23,247 nt of DNA from an uncultured Eubacteriales bacterium (GCA_958414825.1 CATYXQ010000031.1:1-23247), one strand, 5' to 3'. Shown: positions 13,522 to 21,703, counted from the stretch's first letter. Made by a program: numbers and translations. Notes: a model not told the origin generated them from the letters alone.

Positions 13522-15321
13522 ATGATTCGTGCACATGTATTGATTTGCGGCGGTACAGGCTGTACGTCATCGGGAAGCGTCAAGCTGCAGAACCTTTTTG
13601 CAGAGCAGATTGAGGAAAAAGGACTTTCCGATGAAGTGAAGATCGTGCAGACCGGCTGCTTTGGTCTCTGCGCGCTCGGCCCGGTCGTCATTGTTTATCC
13701 GGACGGAACTTTCTATAGCCGGGTAAGCGAGAAAGACGTTCCTGAGATTGTTGAAGAGCATCTGCTCAAGGGCCGTCCGGTAGAACGTCTCGTATATAAC
13801 GATGTTGCGGACGACGTCAAGCATTCTGCAAAAGAAGCGTCTCTTTCCGATACAAAATTCTACCGTTCTCAGAAGCGTATCGCGCTTCGCAACTGCGGCG
13901 TAATCAACCCTGAGGACATCAATGAATACATAGCCATGGACGGCTACCGCGCGCTCGGCAAGGCATTGACCGAGATGAAGCCGCAGGACGTTATCCAGTG
14001 TCTGCTCGATTCCGGTTTGCGCGGACGCGGCGGCGGCGGATTCCCCACCGGTCTGAAATGGAAATTCGCGGCGGCCAATGCGGCTGACCAGAAGTATGTC
14101 TGCTGCAACGCCGACGAGGGCGACCCGGGCGCATTCATGGATCGTTCTGTTCTGGAGGGCGACCCGCACGTCGTTTTGGAGGCAATGGCAATCGCCGGCT
14201 ATGCAATCGGCGCAAACCAGGGTTATATCTATGTTCGTGCAGAATATCCGATCGCAGTCAAACGTTTACAGATCGCGATTGACCAGGCGCGCGAAAACGG
14301 CCTGCTCGGCAAGGATATTTTCGGAACGGGCTTTGATTTCGATATTGATATTCGTCTGGGCGCCGGCGCGTTTGTCTGCGGCGAGGAAACCGCACTGATG
14401 AACTCTATCGAGGGCAAGCGCGGCGAGCCGCGTCCGCGTCCTCCGTTCCCGGCGGTGAAAGGTCTGTTTGACCGCCCGACCATCCTGAACAACGTAGAAA
14501 CTTATGCAAATGTTCCGCGCATCATTCTCAACGGCGCGGAATGGTTTGCTTCCATGGGTACGGAAAAATCAAAGGGAACCAAAGTCTTTGCGCTGGGCGG
14601 CAAAATCAATCATACCGGACTTGTTGAAATCCCGATGGGCACCACGCTCCGCGAGGTTGTCGAGGAAATCGGCGGCGGCATCCCGAACGGCAAGAAGTTC
14701 AAGGCGGCGCAGACCGGCGGTCCTTCCGGCGGATGTATTCCTGCAAGCCTGATCGACACGCCGATCGACTATGATAATCTGCTCGCAATCGGCTCCATGA
14801 TGGGTTCGGGCGGTCTGATTGTCATGGACGAGGACAACTGTATGGTTGACATCGCGAAATTCTTCCTTGAATTTACGGTTGACGAGTCCTGCGGAAAATG
14901 CACGCCCTGCCGTGTCGGTACGAAAAAGCTGCTTGAAATGCTGGATAAGGTTACAAGCGGAAACGCAACGATGGAGGATCTCGACAAGATCGAGGAACTC
15001 TGTCAGTATATCAAAGCCGGTTCGCTTTGCGGCCTCGGTCAGACCGCGCCGAACCCTGTGCTTTCCACGCTGCATTATTTCAGAGACGAGTATGAGGCGC
15101 ATGTCAAAGAAAAGAGATGTCCTGCCGGCGTTTGCAAAAACCTGCTCACTTACTTCATCGATGCGGACAAATGCCGCGGCTGTACGGCCTGCGCAAGAGC
15201 ATGTCCCGCCGGCGCGATTACCGGCGCGATCAAGCAGCCGCATACGATTGACACTTCAAAGTGCCTGAAGTGCGGCGCCTGCATGGCGAAGTGTAAGTTC
15301 GGCGCAATTTATAAGAAGTGA
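13522..15321 (+). CDS. hndC: NuoF-like flavoprotein subunit of NAD(P)-linked hydrogenase (HndC-type)
   Basis: Diaphorase subunit carrying FMN and the NAD(P)(H) site, where electron bifurcation or confurcation with ferredoxin is thought to occur in such complexes. It has 599 residues. Domains in order: thioredoxin-like [2Fe-2S] domain (Cys9, 14, 46, 50); NuoF core with RGRGGGGFPTGLKW, NADEGDPGAFMDRS and GAGAFVCGEETALMNSIEG; SLBB region; [4Fe-4S] site ESCGKCTPCRVGT with a later CGLGQ; then two ferredoxin sites, KCRGCTACARACP and KCLKCGACMAKC. This is the full HndC/HydB layout with nothing missing. Its ribosome site is TGGAGG. It ends 17 bases before the preferred hndD start. Confidence 0.96.
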   Translation: MIRAHVLICGGTGCTSSGSVKLQNLFAEQIEEKGLSDEVKIVQTGCFGLCALGPVVIVYPDGTFYSRVSEKDVPEIVEEHLLKGRPVERLVYNDVADDVKHSAKEASLSDTKFYRSQKRIALRNCGVINPEDINEYIAMDGYRALGKALTEMKPQDVIQCLLDSGLRGRGGGGFPTGLKWKFAAANAADQKYVCCNADEGDPGAFMDRSVLEGDPHVVLEAMAIAGYAIGANQGYIYVRAEYPIAVKRLQIAIDQARENGLLGKDIFGTGFDFDIDIRLGAGAFVCGEETALMNSIEGKRGEPRPRPPFPAVKGLFDRPTILNNVETYANVPRIILNGAEWFASMGTEKSKGTKVFALGGKINHTGLVEIPMGTTLREVVEEIGGGIPNGKKFKAAQTGGPSGGCIPASLIDTPIDYDNLLAIGSMMGSGGLIVMDEDNCMVDIAKFFLEFTVDESCGKCTPCRVGTKKLLEMLDKVTSGNATMEDLDKIEELCQYIKAGSLCGLGQTAPNPVLSTLHYFRDEYEAHVKEKRCPAGVCKNLLTYFIDADKCRGCTACARACPAGAITGAIKQPHTIDTSKCLKCGACMAKCKFGAIYKK

Positions 15322-15338
15322 GAGGAGAACCGGAACAA

Positions 15339-17075
15339 ATGGATATGGTAAACATAAAAATCAACGGCAGAGAATATGCCGTCCCGAAGAATGCTACCGT
15401 GCTCGAAGCGGCCAGATTCGCCGGGATCGACATTCCCACGCTCTGCTATCTCAAGGACATCAATGAGATCGGCGCTTGCCGTCTTTGCCTTGTAGAAGTC
15501 AAGGGGGCGCGCGGACTGGTTACGGCCTGCGTATATCCCGTAAACGAGGGGATGGAGGTTTTCACCAATACCCCGAAAGTGCTGAATGCACGCAAACTCA
15601 ATCTGGAGCTTGTGCTTTCCACGCATGAAAAGAAGTGTCTGTCCTGCATCCGCTCGACGGACTGCGAGCTTCAGGCGCTCTGCCGTGAGTACGGCGTTGA
15701 CGAAACGCATTTCGAGTCTACGAAAATGGACAAACCGATCGACACCTCAACGCCGTTCCTTGTACGCGACAATAACAAATGTATCCTTTGCCGCCGCTGC
15801 GTAGCCGCGTGCAAGAATATGCAGGGAATCGGCGCGATAGAGGCGCTCAACCGCGGCACCGATACCGTAATCGGCTGTGCATATGATAAATCGCTTGCCG
15901 AGACCTCCTGTATCGGATGCGGCCAGTGTATCGTAGCCTGCCCGGTCGGCGCGCTGTATGAAAAGGACGATACCGACAAGGTGCTTGAAGCGATTGCCGA
16001 TCCCGAAATGCATGTTGCAATCTGCACGGCGCCCTCTGTCCGTGCAACCATCGGCGAATGTTTTGGCTATGAGCCGGGCACTGATGTCGAGGGTAAAATG
16101 GTCGCTGCGATCAAAGGACTCGGTTTTGACGGCGTCTATGATATGAACCTGACGGCTGACCTTACCATCATGGAAGAGGCGACCGAATTTCTCGGCCGTG
16201 TGAAAAACGGCGGCAAGCTGCCGATGATCACCTCCTGCTCGCCTGGCTGGATTAAGTTCTGCGAGCATTACTTCCCGGAGATGATCGAAAATCTTTCAAC
16301 CTGCAAGTCGCCTCAGCAGATGTTCGGCGCTATGTATAAGACTTATTATGCTGAGAAGATGGGACTGGATCCTGAGAAGATTTTCTTTGTTTCCGCGATC
16401 CCCTGTACCGCGAAGAAGTTTGAGGTTACCCGTCCCGACCAGTGCGCGGCGGGCGTACCCGACGTTGACGTTGCGATTACGACCAGAGAACTGGCAAGAC
16501 TGATTAAAAAGGCCGGTATTGACTTCCGTTCGCTCGGCGATGCGAAATTCGATCAGCCCTTTGACATCGGTTCGGGCGCGGGCGCGATCTTCGGCGCAAC
16601 CGGCGGCGTTATGGAAGCGGCGCTGCGCACTGCAGCTGAGGTCATTGAGGGCAAGGAACTGAAGACGCTCGAATTTGACGATGTGCGCGGAACCGAGGGC
16701 ATCAAGCGCGCTACCTATAAGCTCGGCGATATCGAGTTGAGAGTAGCGGTTGCCAGCGGCACGGCCAATGCAAAGCGTCTGCTTCGCGCGGTGGAGGCCG
16801 GTGAGGAGCAGGTTGATTTCATCGAAATCATGGCTTGTCCCGGCGGCTGCGTCAACGGCGGCGGTCAGCCGACGCAGCCTGCAAAGGTGCGCAATACGGT
16901 TGATCTGCGCGCAAAGCGTGCGGCGGTGCTCTATACGGCCGACAAGAACATGGATCTGCGCAAATCGCATGAAAACAGCGCGGTTAAGCGTCTGTATGAC
17001 GAGTATCTTGGCGCGCCCAACAGCCACAAGGCGCATGAGATTCTGCACACTTCCTATATTAAACGCGGACTTTAA
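15339..17075 (+). CDS. hndD: Catalytic [FeFe] hydrogenase subunit (HndD-type)
   Basis: Produces or consumes H2 at the H-cluster. It has 578 residues from ATG 15339, which follows AGAGGAG; a GTG at 15318 would add seven residues but lies before that site. Domains: plant-type [2Fe-2S] (CYLKDINEIGACRLC region), His-ligated [4Fe-4S] (HEKKCLSC ... CELQALC), two [4Fe-4S] sites (CILCRRCVAAC, CIGCGQCIVACP), H-domain, and the small C-terminal tail motif SHKAHEILHTSY. L1 is TSCSPGW (Cys300, Ser301), L2 IPCTAKKFE, L3 EIMACPGGCVNGGGQP. The proton-transfer Cys is kept, unlike in the sensory paralogue at 10078. The Ser at the second L1 position is discussed under findings. It is the last gene before the terminator at 17084. 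Confidence 0.96.
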   Translation: MDMVNIKINGREYAVPKNATVLEAARFAGIDIPTLCYLKDINEIGACRLCLVEVKGARGLVTACVYPVNEGMEVFTNTPKVLNARKLNLELVLSTHEKKCLSCIRSTDCELQALCREYGVDETHFESTKMDKPIDTSTPFLVRDNNKCILCRRCVAACKNMQGIGAIEALNRGTDTVIGCAYDKSLAETSCIGCGQCIVACPVGALYEKDDTDKVLEAIADPEMHVAICTAPSVRATIGECFGYEPGTDVEGKMVAAIKGLGFDGVYDMNLTADLTIMEEATEFLGRVKNGGKLPMITSCSPGWIKFCEHYFPEMIENLSTCKSPQQMFGAMYKTYYAEKMGLDPEKIFFVSAIPCTAKKFEVTRPDQCAAGVPDVDVAITTRELARLIKKAGIDFRSLGDAKFDQPFDIGSGAGAIFGATGGVMEAALRTAAEVIEGKELKTLEFDDVRGTEGIKRATYKLGDIELRVAVASGTANAKRLLRAVEAGEEQVDFIEIMACPGGCVNGGGQPTQPAKVRNTVDLRAKRAAVLYTADKNMDLRKSHENSAVKRLYDEYLGAPNSHKAHEILHTSYIKRGL

Positions 17076-17083
17076 TTGAAACG

Positions 17084-17111
17084 AAAACGGACGGCTTTTG
17101 CCGTCCGTTTT
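17084..17111. terminator. Terminator of the hydrogenase operon
   Basis: A perfect 12-bp stem, AAAACGGACGGC and its complement, with a TTTT loop, 8 bases after the hndD stop. The T-run on the right is short (four T within the stem), then GCTATTT. Confidence 0.9.
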
Positions 17112-17167
17112 GCTATTTGCCGAAATGTTTGCGGTTTTGAAGTGATTCGGAGAAATTTTTAAAAATA

Positions 17168-17193
17168 TGCAACCGTTTTGGAAAAAAGACGAT
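17168..17193 (+). promoter_or_regulatory. Candidate ECF-type promoter of the sigma factor gene
   Basis: TGCAAC (17168-17173), 16 bases, then CGAT (17190-17193). This resembles ECF promoters of the TGAAAC-N16-CGTA kind and has the T-rich stretch after the -35 (GTTTT). A sigma-A-like TATAAT (17194-17199) directly follows but has no good -35 at the right distance. Together they suggest autoregulation by the encoded ECF factor, possibly with basal housekeeping transcription. Confidence 0.45.
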
Positions 17194-17235
17194 TATAATG
17201 GTAGAGAGACTGCATCAGCGGAAAGGAGAATGGCT

Positions 17236-17796
17236 TTGGAGGATACATTAATCGTTGATTTGTATCTTGCGAGAAACGAAGAAGCAATACGCCGCACCGA
17301 TGAAAAATACGGCGGCAATTTGTGTGCGCTCTCGCAGAAGATTACCGGCAGCCGCGAGGATGCGGCGGAATGTGTGAATGATACGTATCTTGCCGCGTGG
17401 AATACCATTCCGCCAAATACACCGAGAACCTATCTGCTTGCGTTTTTGCTGCGCATTGTTCGCTGCGCTTCCTTGGATGTCTGCCGCCGGAGCACAAGAC
17501 GAAAGCGGTCGGCAACGCTGATTGAACTGACCGGCGAACTGGAAGAATGCATCGCCTCGCCGGTCGGCGTGGAGAATACTGCGGACGACCGTGCAGTCGC
17601 TTCGGCGCTCAACGATTTTCTCGAAACGCTCGATGTGCAGACGCGGAACGTATTTTTGCGCCGGTACTGGTTTGCGGATTCAATACGGCAAATAGCGACG
17701 CGCTTTGGAATCGGTGAGAGCAAGGTAAAATCCATGCTGTTTCGGACGCGGGAAAAGCTCCGGACATGGCTTTTGGAAAGGGGGATACGGATTTGA
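17236..17796 (+). CDS. ECF-type RNA polymerase sigma factor
   Basis: Alternative sigma factor of about 186 residues. Region 2 covers about residues 5-85 (DLYLARNEEAIRRTDEKYGG, then REDAAECVNDTYLAAWNTIP and a RTYLLAFLLRIVRCASLDVC stretch). Region 4 is about 130-183 (LDVQTRNVFLRRYWFADSIR, then a helix-turn-helix IATRFGIGESKVKSML). The start is uncertain. AAAGGAG at 17222-17228 is 7 bases before TTG 17236, ideal spacing, and gives an MEDTLIVDLYLARNE start typical of clostridial ECF factors. ATG 17230 is only one base after the site, and ATG 17167 lies upstream of it. The stop overlaps the next gene's TTG start, so sigma and partner are coupled, the usual sigma/anti-sigma arrangement. Confidence 0.9.
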   Translation: MEDTLIVDLYLARNEEAIRRTDEKYGGNLCALSQKITGSREDAAECVNDTYLAAWNTIPPNTPRTYLLAFLLRIVRCASLDVCRRSTRRKRSATLIELTGELEECIASPVGVENTADDRAVASALNDFLETLDVQTRNVFLRRYWFADSIRQIATRFGIGESKVKSMLFRTREKLRTWLLERGIRI

Positions 17797-19379
17797 GCGG
17801 CGAGCGGCTTTTTGAAAAAATGAATTGGATAGACGATCGATACGTGCAGGAAGCGGCCGAGGCAAAATCCGCTGTGCGTTTCTCGTTTCGGCGCCGAATC
17901 TTAACGGCCGCGGCGGCCTGCGTATGCCTTGCTGTTTTCGGCCTCTGGCTGCATTTTGATTCGGACGAGATTTTGGATGTGGATGGGTTTCATATCGAAA
18001 ACGGTGTGCTGCTCTCCTACAGCGGCACCCGGTCGGAGCTTGTGTTGCCCGACGCGGTGACAGCGGTTGCGGATTTTGCTTTTTTGCAGAATGCGGGAGC
18101 GGGCAGTATTGAAAGCGTGACCATACCTGCGGGCGTCCGCGAGATCGGCCGCAATGCGTTTGCGGGGCTTGAAAATATGGTGCAGCTGATTTTGGAGGAT
18201 GAGAACACTGCTTTTGTGGAGCGGGACGGCGTAATTATGACGTTTGACGGTTCTATGATTGTAAAATACATTGGGCAGGATGCGGAAAGTTATACGATGC
18301 CGCAGGGCGTTCAGTATATCGGAGCACATGCGTTTCAGAATACGGCGTTTCGCCGGATTGAGTTCTGTGACGGACTTGAATATATCGGCTACAATGCGTT
18401 TGCGGGATGCGCCTCTTTGGAAGAGATTGATTTGCCGGACAGCGTTACACGTCTTGACGATGGCGCGTTTGCGTATTGTACGCACGCGGTGGACGGCTAT
18501 ATTCCAGAGTCGGTGGATATGGGAGCGGGGGCTTTTGAGAGCGTGCCCTTTTTCCTCAGTCAGATTGCGGGGCAGATGAGCCCGCTTGAAGAAATCGTGC
18601 GCGGTCTGATTGAGCCGTCCGAAGCGATTCAGAAGTCGGATACGGCCCGCGTACTGCTTCAGATTGACGCGATTCTTGAATTTTACCGCACGGGAAAATT
18701 GCCCGACAGCGGGCTTCCGCTTGTACAGCGTATTCAAAATATCATAGGCGCGCCGCTGCCCGAGGATGCTTTGCTGCCTGATACCGTTGATTTTTCCGAT
18801 CTTGAATTCCGGGATAGCGGCTGGGGCGGCATGGGAATTCGGGATGTACAGATCCTTCTGCCGCTTGGCAGTACCTGTACGCTGGTTATGGAAGCGTATC
18901 TGTACGCGCCGGGCGGACTGCTCTATTGGTCGGAGGCCGAGTGGCGCATTGAGGAAATGATGTTTGTTTCGGATGAAGCGGAAAATGAGCGGCTGGGCGA
19001 CTGGCAGGTGACCGAGGCCGACGGCACGCTGGTATTTTACAATGAGGAAACCGGCGCGGCGGTGCGCACGCCCCCGTATCTTTCCGAAGCGGAGTCGTAC
19101 CGGCTGCTGTTGTCTCCGGAGGAAAACCGATGCGTTGTGGAATACGCGCGCGGCGGCGTGTGGTATTTCTTTGTGCAGAGCTTGGACGGCGAACGCTTTG
19201 AGGTCAGTATGAACTCGTATATTGATTATCTGAACCGGTATTTCGGCGCCTATGTGCCGGGAACGCTTTTCTGGTCGGACAACGACACGGTATGCGGCGA
19301 AAATGAATACGGCGAGTTTGCGCTTGATCTGTATACGCTGTTCCCGAAACAGATTACCGACAATCGATCTGACGGGTGA
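17793..19379 (+). CDS. Membrane-anchored protein with BspA-like leucine-rich repeats, probable anti-sigma factor
   Basis: 528 residues from a TTG that overlaps the sigma stop (TTGA at 17793-17796), with AAGGGGG about 8 bases upstream. The cytoplasmic N terminus of about 32 residues has a LFEKMNWIDDRYVQEA motif typical of short anti-sigma segments paired with clostridial ECF factors. A single membrane segment follows at about 36-55 after RRR. Outside are about four to five LRR_5/BspA-type repeats at residues ~106-256 (for example VREIGRNAFAGLENM, LEYIGYNAFAGCASLEEIDL, VTRLDDGAFAYC). The remaining ~270 residues form a domain I do not recognise. It probably senses an envelope or extracellular signal and holds the sigma factor; the role is inferred from coupling and topology. 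Confidence 0.8.
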   Translation: MSGERLFEKMNWIDDRYVQEAAEAKSAVRFSFRRRILTAAAACVCLAVFGLWLHFDSDEILDVDGFHIENGVLLSYSGTRSELVLPDAVTAVADFAFLQNAGAGSIESVTIPAGVREIGRNAFAGLENMVQLILEDENTAFVERDGVIMTFDGSMIVKYIGQDAESYTMPQGVQYIGAHAFQNTAFRRIEFCDGLEYIGYNAFAGCASLEEIDLPDSVTRLDDGAFAYCTHAVDGYIPESVDMGAGAFESVPFFLSQIAGQMSPLEEIVRGLIEPSEAIQKSDTARVLLQIDAILEFYRTGKLPDSGLPLVQRIQNIIGAPLPEDALLPDTVDFSDLEFRDSGWGGMGIRDVQILLPLGSTCTLVMEAYLYAPGGLLYWSEAEWRIEEMMFVSDEAENERLGDWQVTEADGTLVFYNEETGAAVRTPPYLSEAESYRLLLSPEENRCVVEYARGGVWYFFVQSLDGERFEVSMNSYIDYLNRYFGAYVPGTLFWSDNDTVCGENEYGEFALDLYTLFPKQITDNRSDG

Positions 19380-19385
19380 AAAAAC

Positions 19386-19414
19386 TTGACAGAAATGCGG
19401 TTTTTCCGTATAAT
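19386..19414 (+). promoter_or_regulatory. Consensus sigma-A promoter of the lipoprotein gene
   Basis: TTGACA (19386-19391) and TATAAT (19409-19414) with a 17-base spacer, a perfect match to the housekeeping consensus. It begins 7 bases after the preceding stop codon. The start codon is 110 bases beyond the -10, which leaves a leader of about 100 bases. Confidence 0.9.
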
Positions 19415-19475
19415 GAAACCATTCAAAGTATGCGGCCTATGACGGTCAATCCTTTGTCGGTTTTTGTTTTATGAA

Positions 19476-19511
19476 GCTTCTCAAGTGACGAAAACAGTTA
19501 TTTTGAGAAGC
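19476..19511 (+). promoter_or_regulatory. Leader hairpin abutting the ribosome site
   Basis: GCTTCTCAA (19476-19484) and TTGAGAAGC (19503-19511) form a perfect 9-bp stem with an 18-base loop. The AAGGAGG ribosome site begins at the next base (19512). A stem in this place could affect ribosome access or mRNA stability. No terminator-type T-run follows. Confidence 0.55.
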
Positions 19512-19523
19512 AAGGAGGATTTT

Positions 19524-20753
19524 ATGAAAAAAACGATTGCGTTTCGACGCTTTGGCAGTTTCTCTGCGGGCATTGTCTGCCTGCTGGCAATTTCAGTTCT
19601 GCTTGCGGGCTGCGGGAAACCAAAAACGCCGGACGAAAACGAACCAACGGATACCAAAATCACGACGGATGCGGAAATGAGTCAGCCGACTTCGGAATCT
19701 TCGGCGGCTGCGACTGAACCTACCGGTATGCTCGCGCCGGAATCCGAGCTTTATTTTGACCCTGAGCCGTATATTATGGGAGAAATTGACGCGCCGACGG
19801 TTATCGCCGCAGCTACGTATGAAAAACAGGCGATAGATTGTACGTTCGACGGCCCGTTTGATTTCGTACACCGAATTTCGATTCCCGCGCTGGATTCCGA
19901 TAAGCCGGGAGCCCAAGCGCTTAACGCGAAAATTTTTGACCATTACAGTCCTCATATCGAGGAGTTGAAGACCGATACCGAAGGCGGAAATCTGTATCAC
20001 ATTTCCTATTTTTCGAGTACGCTCGGCAGTATGGTGTTTCTCTGCGTACAGACAGACGGCGGCTGGCAGTATTCGGAGGGCTGGCATTCAAACAGCTACT
20101 ATTATTATGATGCGGCAGCCGACCGTGAGGTCAGCGCAAAAGAATATCTTGCGTATTTTGGACTGGACGCGGACGCGCTTGCAAAAGAAGCGGCGCTGAG
20201 CGACGCTTATTTGCGCGCGGTGGATTCACAGAGCTTTTATTACGGGGAAATCGAGGCCGAAGAACTTCGCGGTGCGATAGCGACTGCTGTTTCAGCTTTG
20301 CCTGAGGCCTATGAGGTGACGGCGGAAACTATCCGTGTATGGATGCGCACGGAGGGCGGATATGTCGATTATAGCTTTGCCTGCGATATTGACGCTGCAA
20401 GCGGGATGCCGTGCAGTCCCTCGTATGCTGTGAAAGCATCGGAATTTTCTTCCGATGAAAGCTGCAAAGGCGTCGTATTTAATTTTTCAGACCGAACGCT
20501 GCGAAGCGTCGAGGCTGCGCCGGAGGTTTGCTCTGTGATTCGGAGCGCGTATGTTACAAGCGCATATGTGGCGCTTGTCTGCACGGATGCATTGCCGGAT
20601 TTGTACGGCCATGAGGTGCGGGTAAACGGCAAGACTGCCGGCAGTGGTTCCAGTCAGGGCGGGGGAGATTTCTATATGTACTGCTATTATATAGAAGGAT
20701 ATACGCCGTTTGAAGATCTGAAAACGGTTGAAATTGTAATATCGGCGGAGTAA
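19524..20753 (+). CDS. Lipoprotein of unknown function
   Basis: 409 residues from ATG 19524, chosen because AAGGAGG lies 5 bases upstream and the protein then starts with a textbook lipoprotein signal (basic MKKTIAFRRF, hydrophobic core, LLAGC lipobox with Cys30). The frame is open further upstream, but without a ribosome site. A Thr/Glu/Ser-rich linker runs to about residue 75. The middle part (about 110-230) vaguely resembles the DUF4163/DUF3298 pair found in PdaC- and RsiV-like extracellular domains (SNSYYYYDAAADREVSAKEY). I cannot confirm this. The rest is unrecognised. It has its own consensus promoter and terminator, so it is a single-gene unit although it follows the sigma/anti-sigma pair. 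Confidence 0.85.
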   Translation: MKKTIAFRRFGSFSAGIVCLLAISVLLAGCGKPKTPDENEPTDTKITTDAEMSQPTSESSAAATEPTGMLAPESELYFDPEPYIMGEIDAPTVIAAATYEKQAIDCTFDGPFDFVHRISIPALDSDKPGAQALNAKIFDHYSPHIEELKTDTEGGNLYHISYFSSTLGSMVFLCVQTDGGWQYSEGWHSNSYYYYDAAADREVSAKEYLAYFGLDADALAKEAALSDAYLRAVDSQSFYYGEIEAEELRGAIATAVSALPEAYEVTAETIRVWMRTEGGYVDYSFACDIDAASGMPCSPSYAVKASEFSSDESCKGVVFNFSDRTLRSVEAAPEVCSVIRSAYVTSAYVALVCTDALPDLYGHEVRVNGKTAGSGSSQGGGDFYMYCYYIEGYTPFEDLKTVEIVISAE

Positions 20754-20757
20754 AAAT

Positions 20758-20799
20758 ACGGGCAGCGCGGTACTGAAAACCGCACTGCCCGTGTTTTTT
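20758..20799. terminator. Terminator between lipoprotein gene and araC-type gene
   Basis: An 8-bp stem ACGGGCAG/CTGCCCGT, one C-A mismatch, then a 5-bp stem GCGGT/ACCGC and a 7-base loop, followed by GTGTTTTTT. An A-rich stretch on the left means it may also serve the convergent gene on the minus strand. Confidence 0.88.
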
Positions 20800-20826
20800 C
20801 TGATGGGTATTTTGTATCTGCCGCAA

Positions 20827-21651
20827 TCACTTTGATTTTCTTTGCTCTGCCGCTGCTCGATAGGCGCGCGGAGACAGGCCGTATTGGCGCTTAAATGCTT
20901 TGGAAAAAGCATAGATGTCCGGATATCCGACTGCGCACGCGGCGTCGGTCGGGGACATGCTGCACTCGGTAAGCAGTTTTTCTGCCTCCGAAAGCCGTTT
21001 TTGGCACAGATATTTCTGCGGCGACATGCCGACGGCGGCCTTGAAAATGCGCGAGAGATAGGTTCGCTCGTGGTGCAGTCGGCTGGCAAGTTCGGCGACG
21101 GTAATGCCGCTTGCAAATTCAAGGTCTATATAGTTTTGCGCAATGCGCGCGGTTTTCTGCGCCTGCGTTTCTTTTTTCTGCGCGTATTTTTGTCCGAACA
21201 GCAGGAGAATTTCCAGAATTTTTCCACATATAAAGGCTTCGCGCAAGCCGTTTTCGCCTGCGTTTCCGCTGTATTTTGCATATTGCTCTTTCAGTTGCAG
21301 AAAGCAGTCTGCCGCGACGCCGGCCTCCAGCACATCTTCTTTGATGATGCAAGGCGGCAGGGGAAAGGAGGCGGTAAATCCGATCCAGATATAGTGCCAG
21401 GGGGCTTCTTTATCCGCTGCATACCGGGTGACTTCGTTCGGCCGGATGATGAAACACGCGCCGGGGCCGAGAGAATAGGTTTGACCTCGTGTTTGAAATC
21501 TGCCGTACCCGGATACGATATAATGAATTAAATAATAGCGCCGGACGGCCGGACCGAACGCGTGCGCGGGGGAGCAGTATTCATATCCCACGTTTAGGGG
21601 ATTGAGCGGAGACAGGCCGCGGTTGGAGAGCGGATAAAGCTTTATGGACAC
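20827..21651 (-). CDS. AraC-family transcriptional regulator
   Basis: 274 residues. The N-terminal cupin-type sensor domain (about 20-100) contains HYIVSGYGRFQTRGQTYSLG and GACFIIRPNEVTRYAAD. The C-terminal double helix-turn-helix (about 170-270) has ITVAELASRLHHERTYLSRI, FKAAVGMSPQKYLCQKRL and AACAVGYPDIYAFSKAFKRQ, then YGLSPRAYR. The start is GTG at 21651-21649, preceded by GAGGTGAT at good spacing. It is divergent from the alpha-galactosidase gene across about 208 bases, as E. coli melR is from melA, so it probably activates that gene in response to an alpha-galactoside. The ligand is not determinable from sequence. Confidence 0.93.
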   Translation of the reverse strand: MSIKLYPLSNRGLSPLNPLNVGYEYCSPAHAFGPAVRRYYLIHYIVSGYGRFQTRGQTYSLGPGACFIIRPNEVTRYAADKEAPWHYIWIGFTASFPLPPCIIKEDVLEAGVAADCFLQLKEQYAKYSGNAGENGLREAFICGKILEILLLFGQKYAQKKETQAQKTARIAQNYIDLEFASGITVAELASRLHHERTYLSRIFKAAVGMSPQKYLCQKRLSEAEKLLTECSMSPTDAACAVGYPDIYAFSKAFKRQYGLSPRAYRAAAEQRKSK

Positions 21652-21674
21652 GGTATCACCTCAATTCTATTCAC

Positions 21675-21703
21675 ATCATACCAAGAAAAAACAGAGAAGT
21701 AAA
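21675..21703 (-). promoter_or_regulatory. Promoter of the araC-type gene
   Basis: On the minus strand, TTTACT (21703-21698) and TATGAT (21680-21675) with a 17-base spacer, 23 bases before the GTG start. Confidence 0.5.

Noticed and set aside
18110..18560. Repeated motif in DNA that could be a tandem repeat or array
   Set aside because: It reflects leucine-rich protein repeats of about 20-25 residues in the anti-sigma partner; the DNA copies are too diverged to be a nucleotide-level array or CRISPR.
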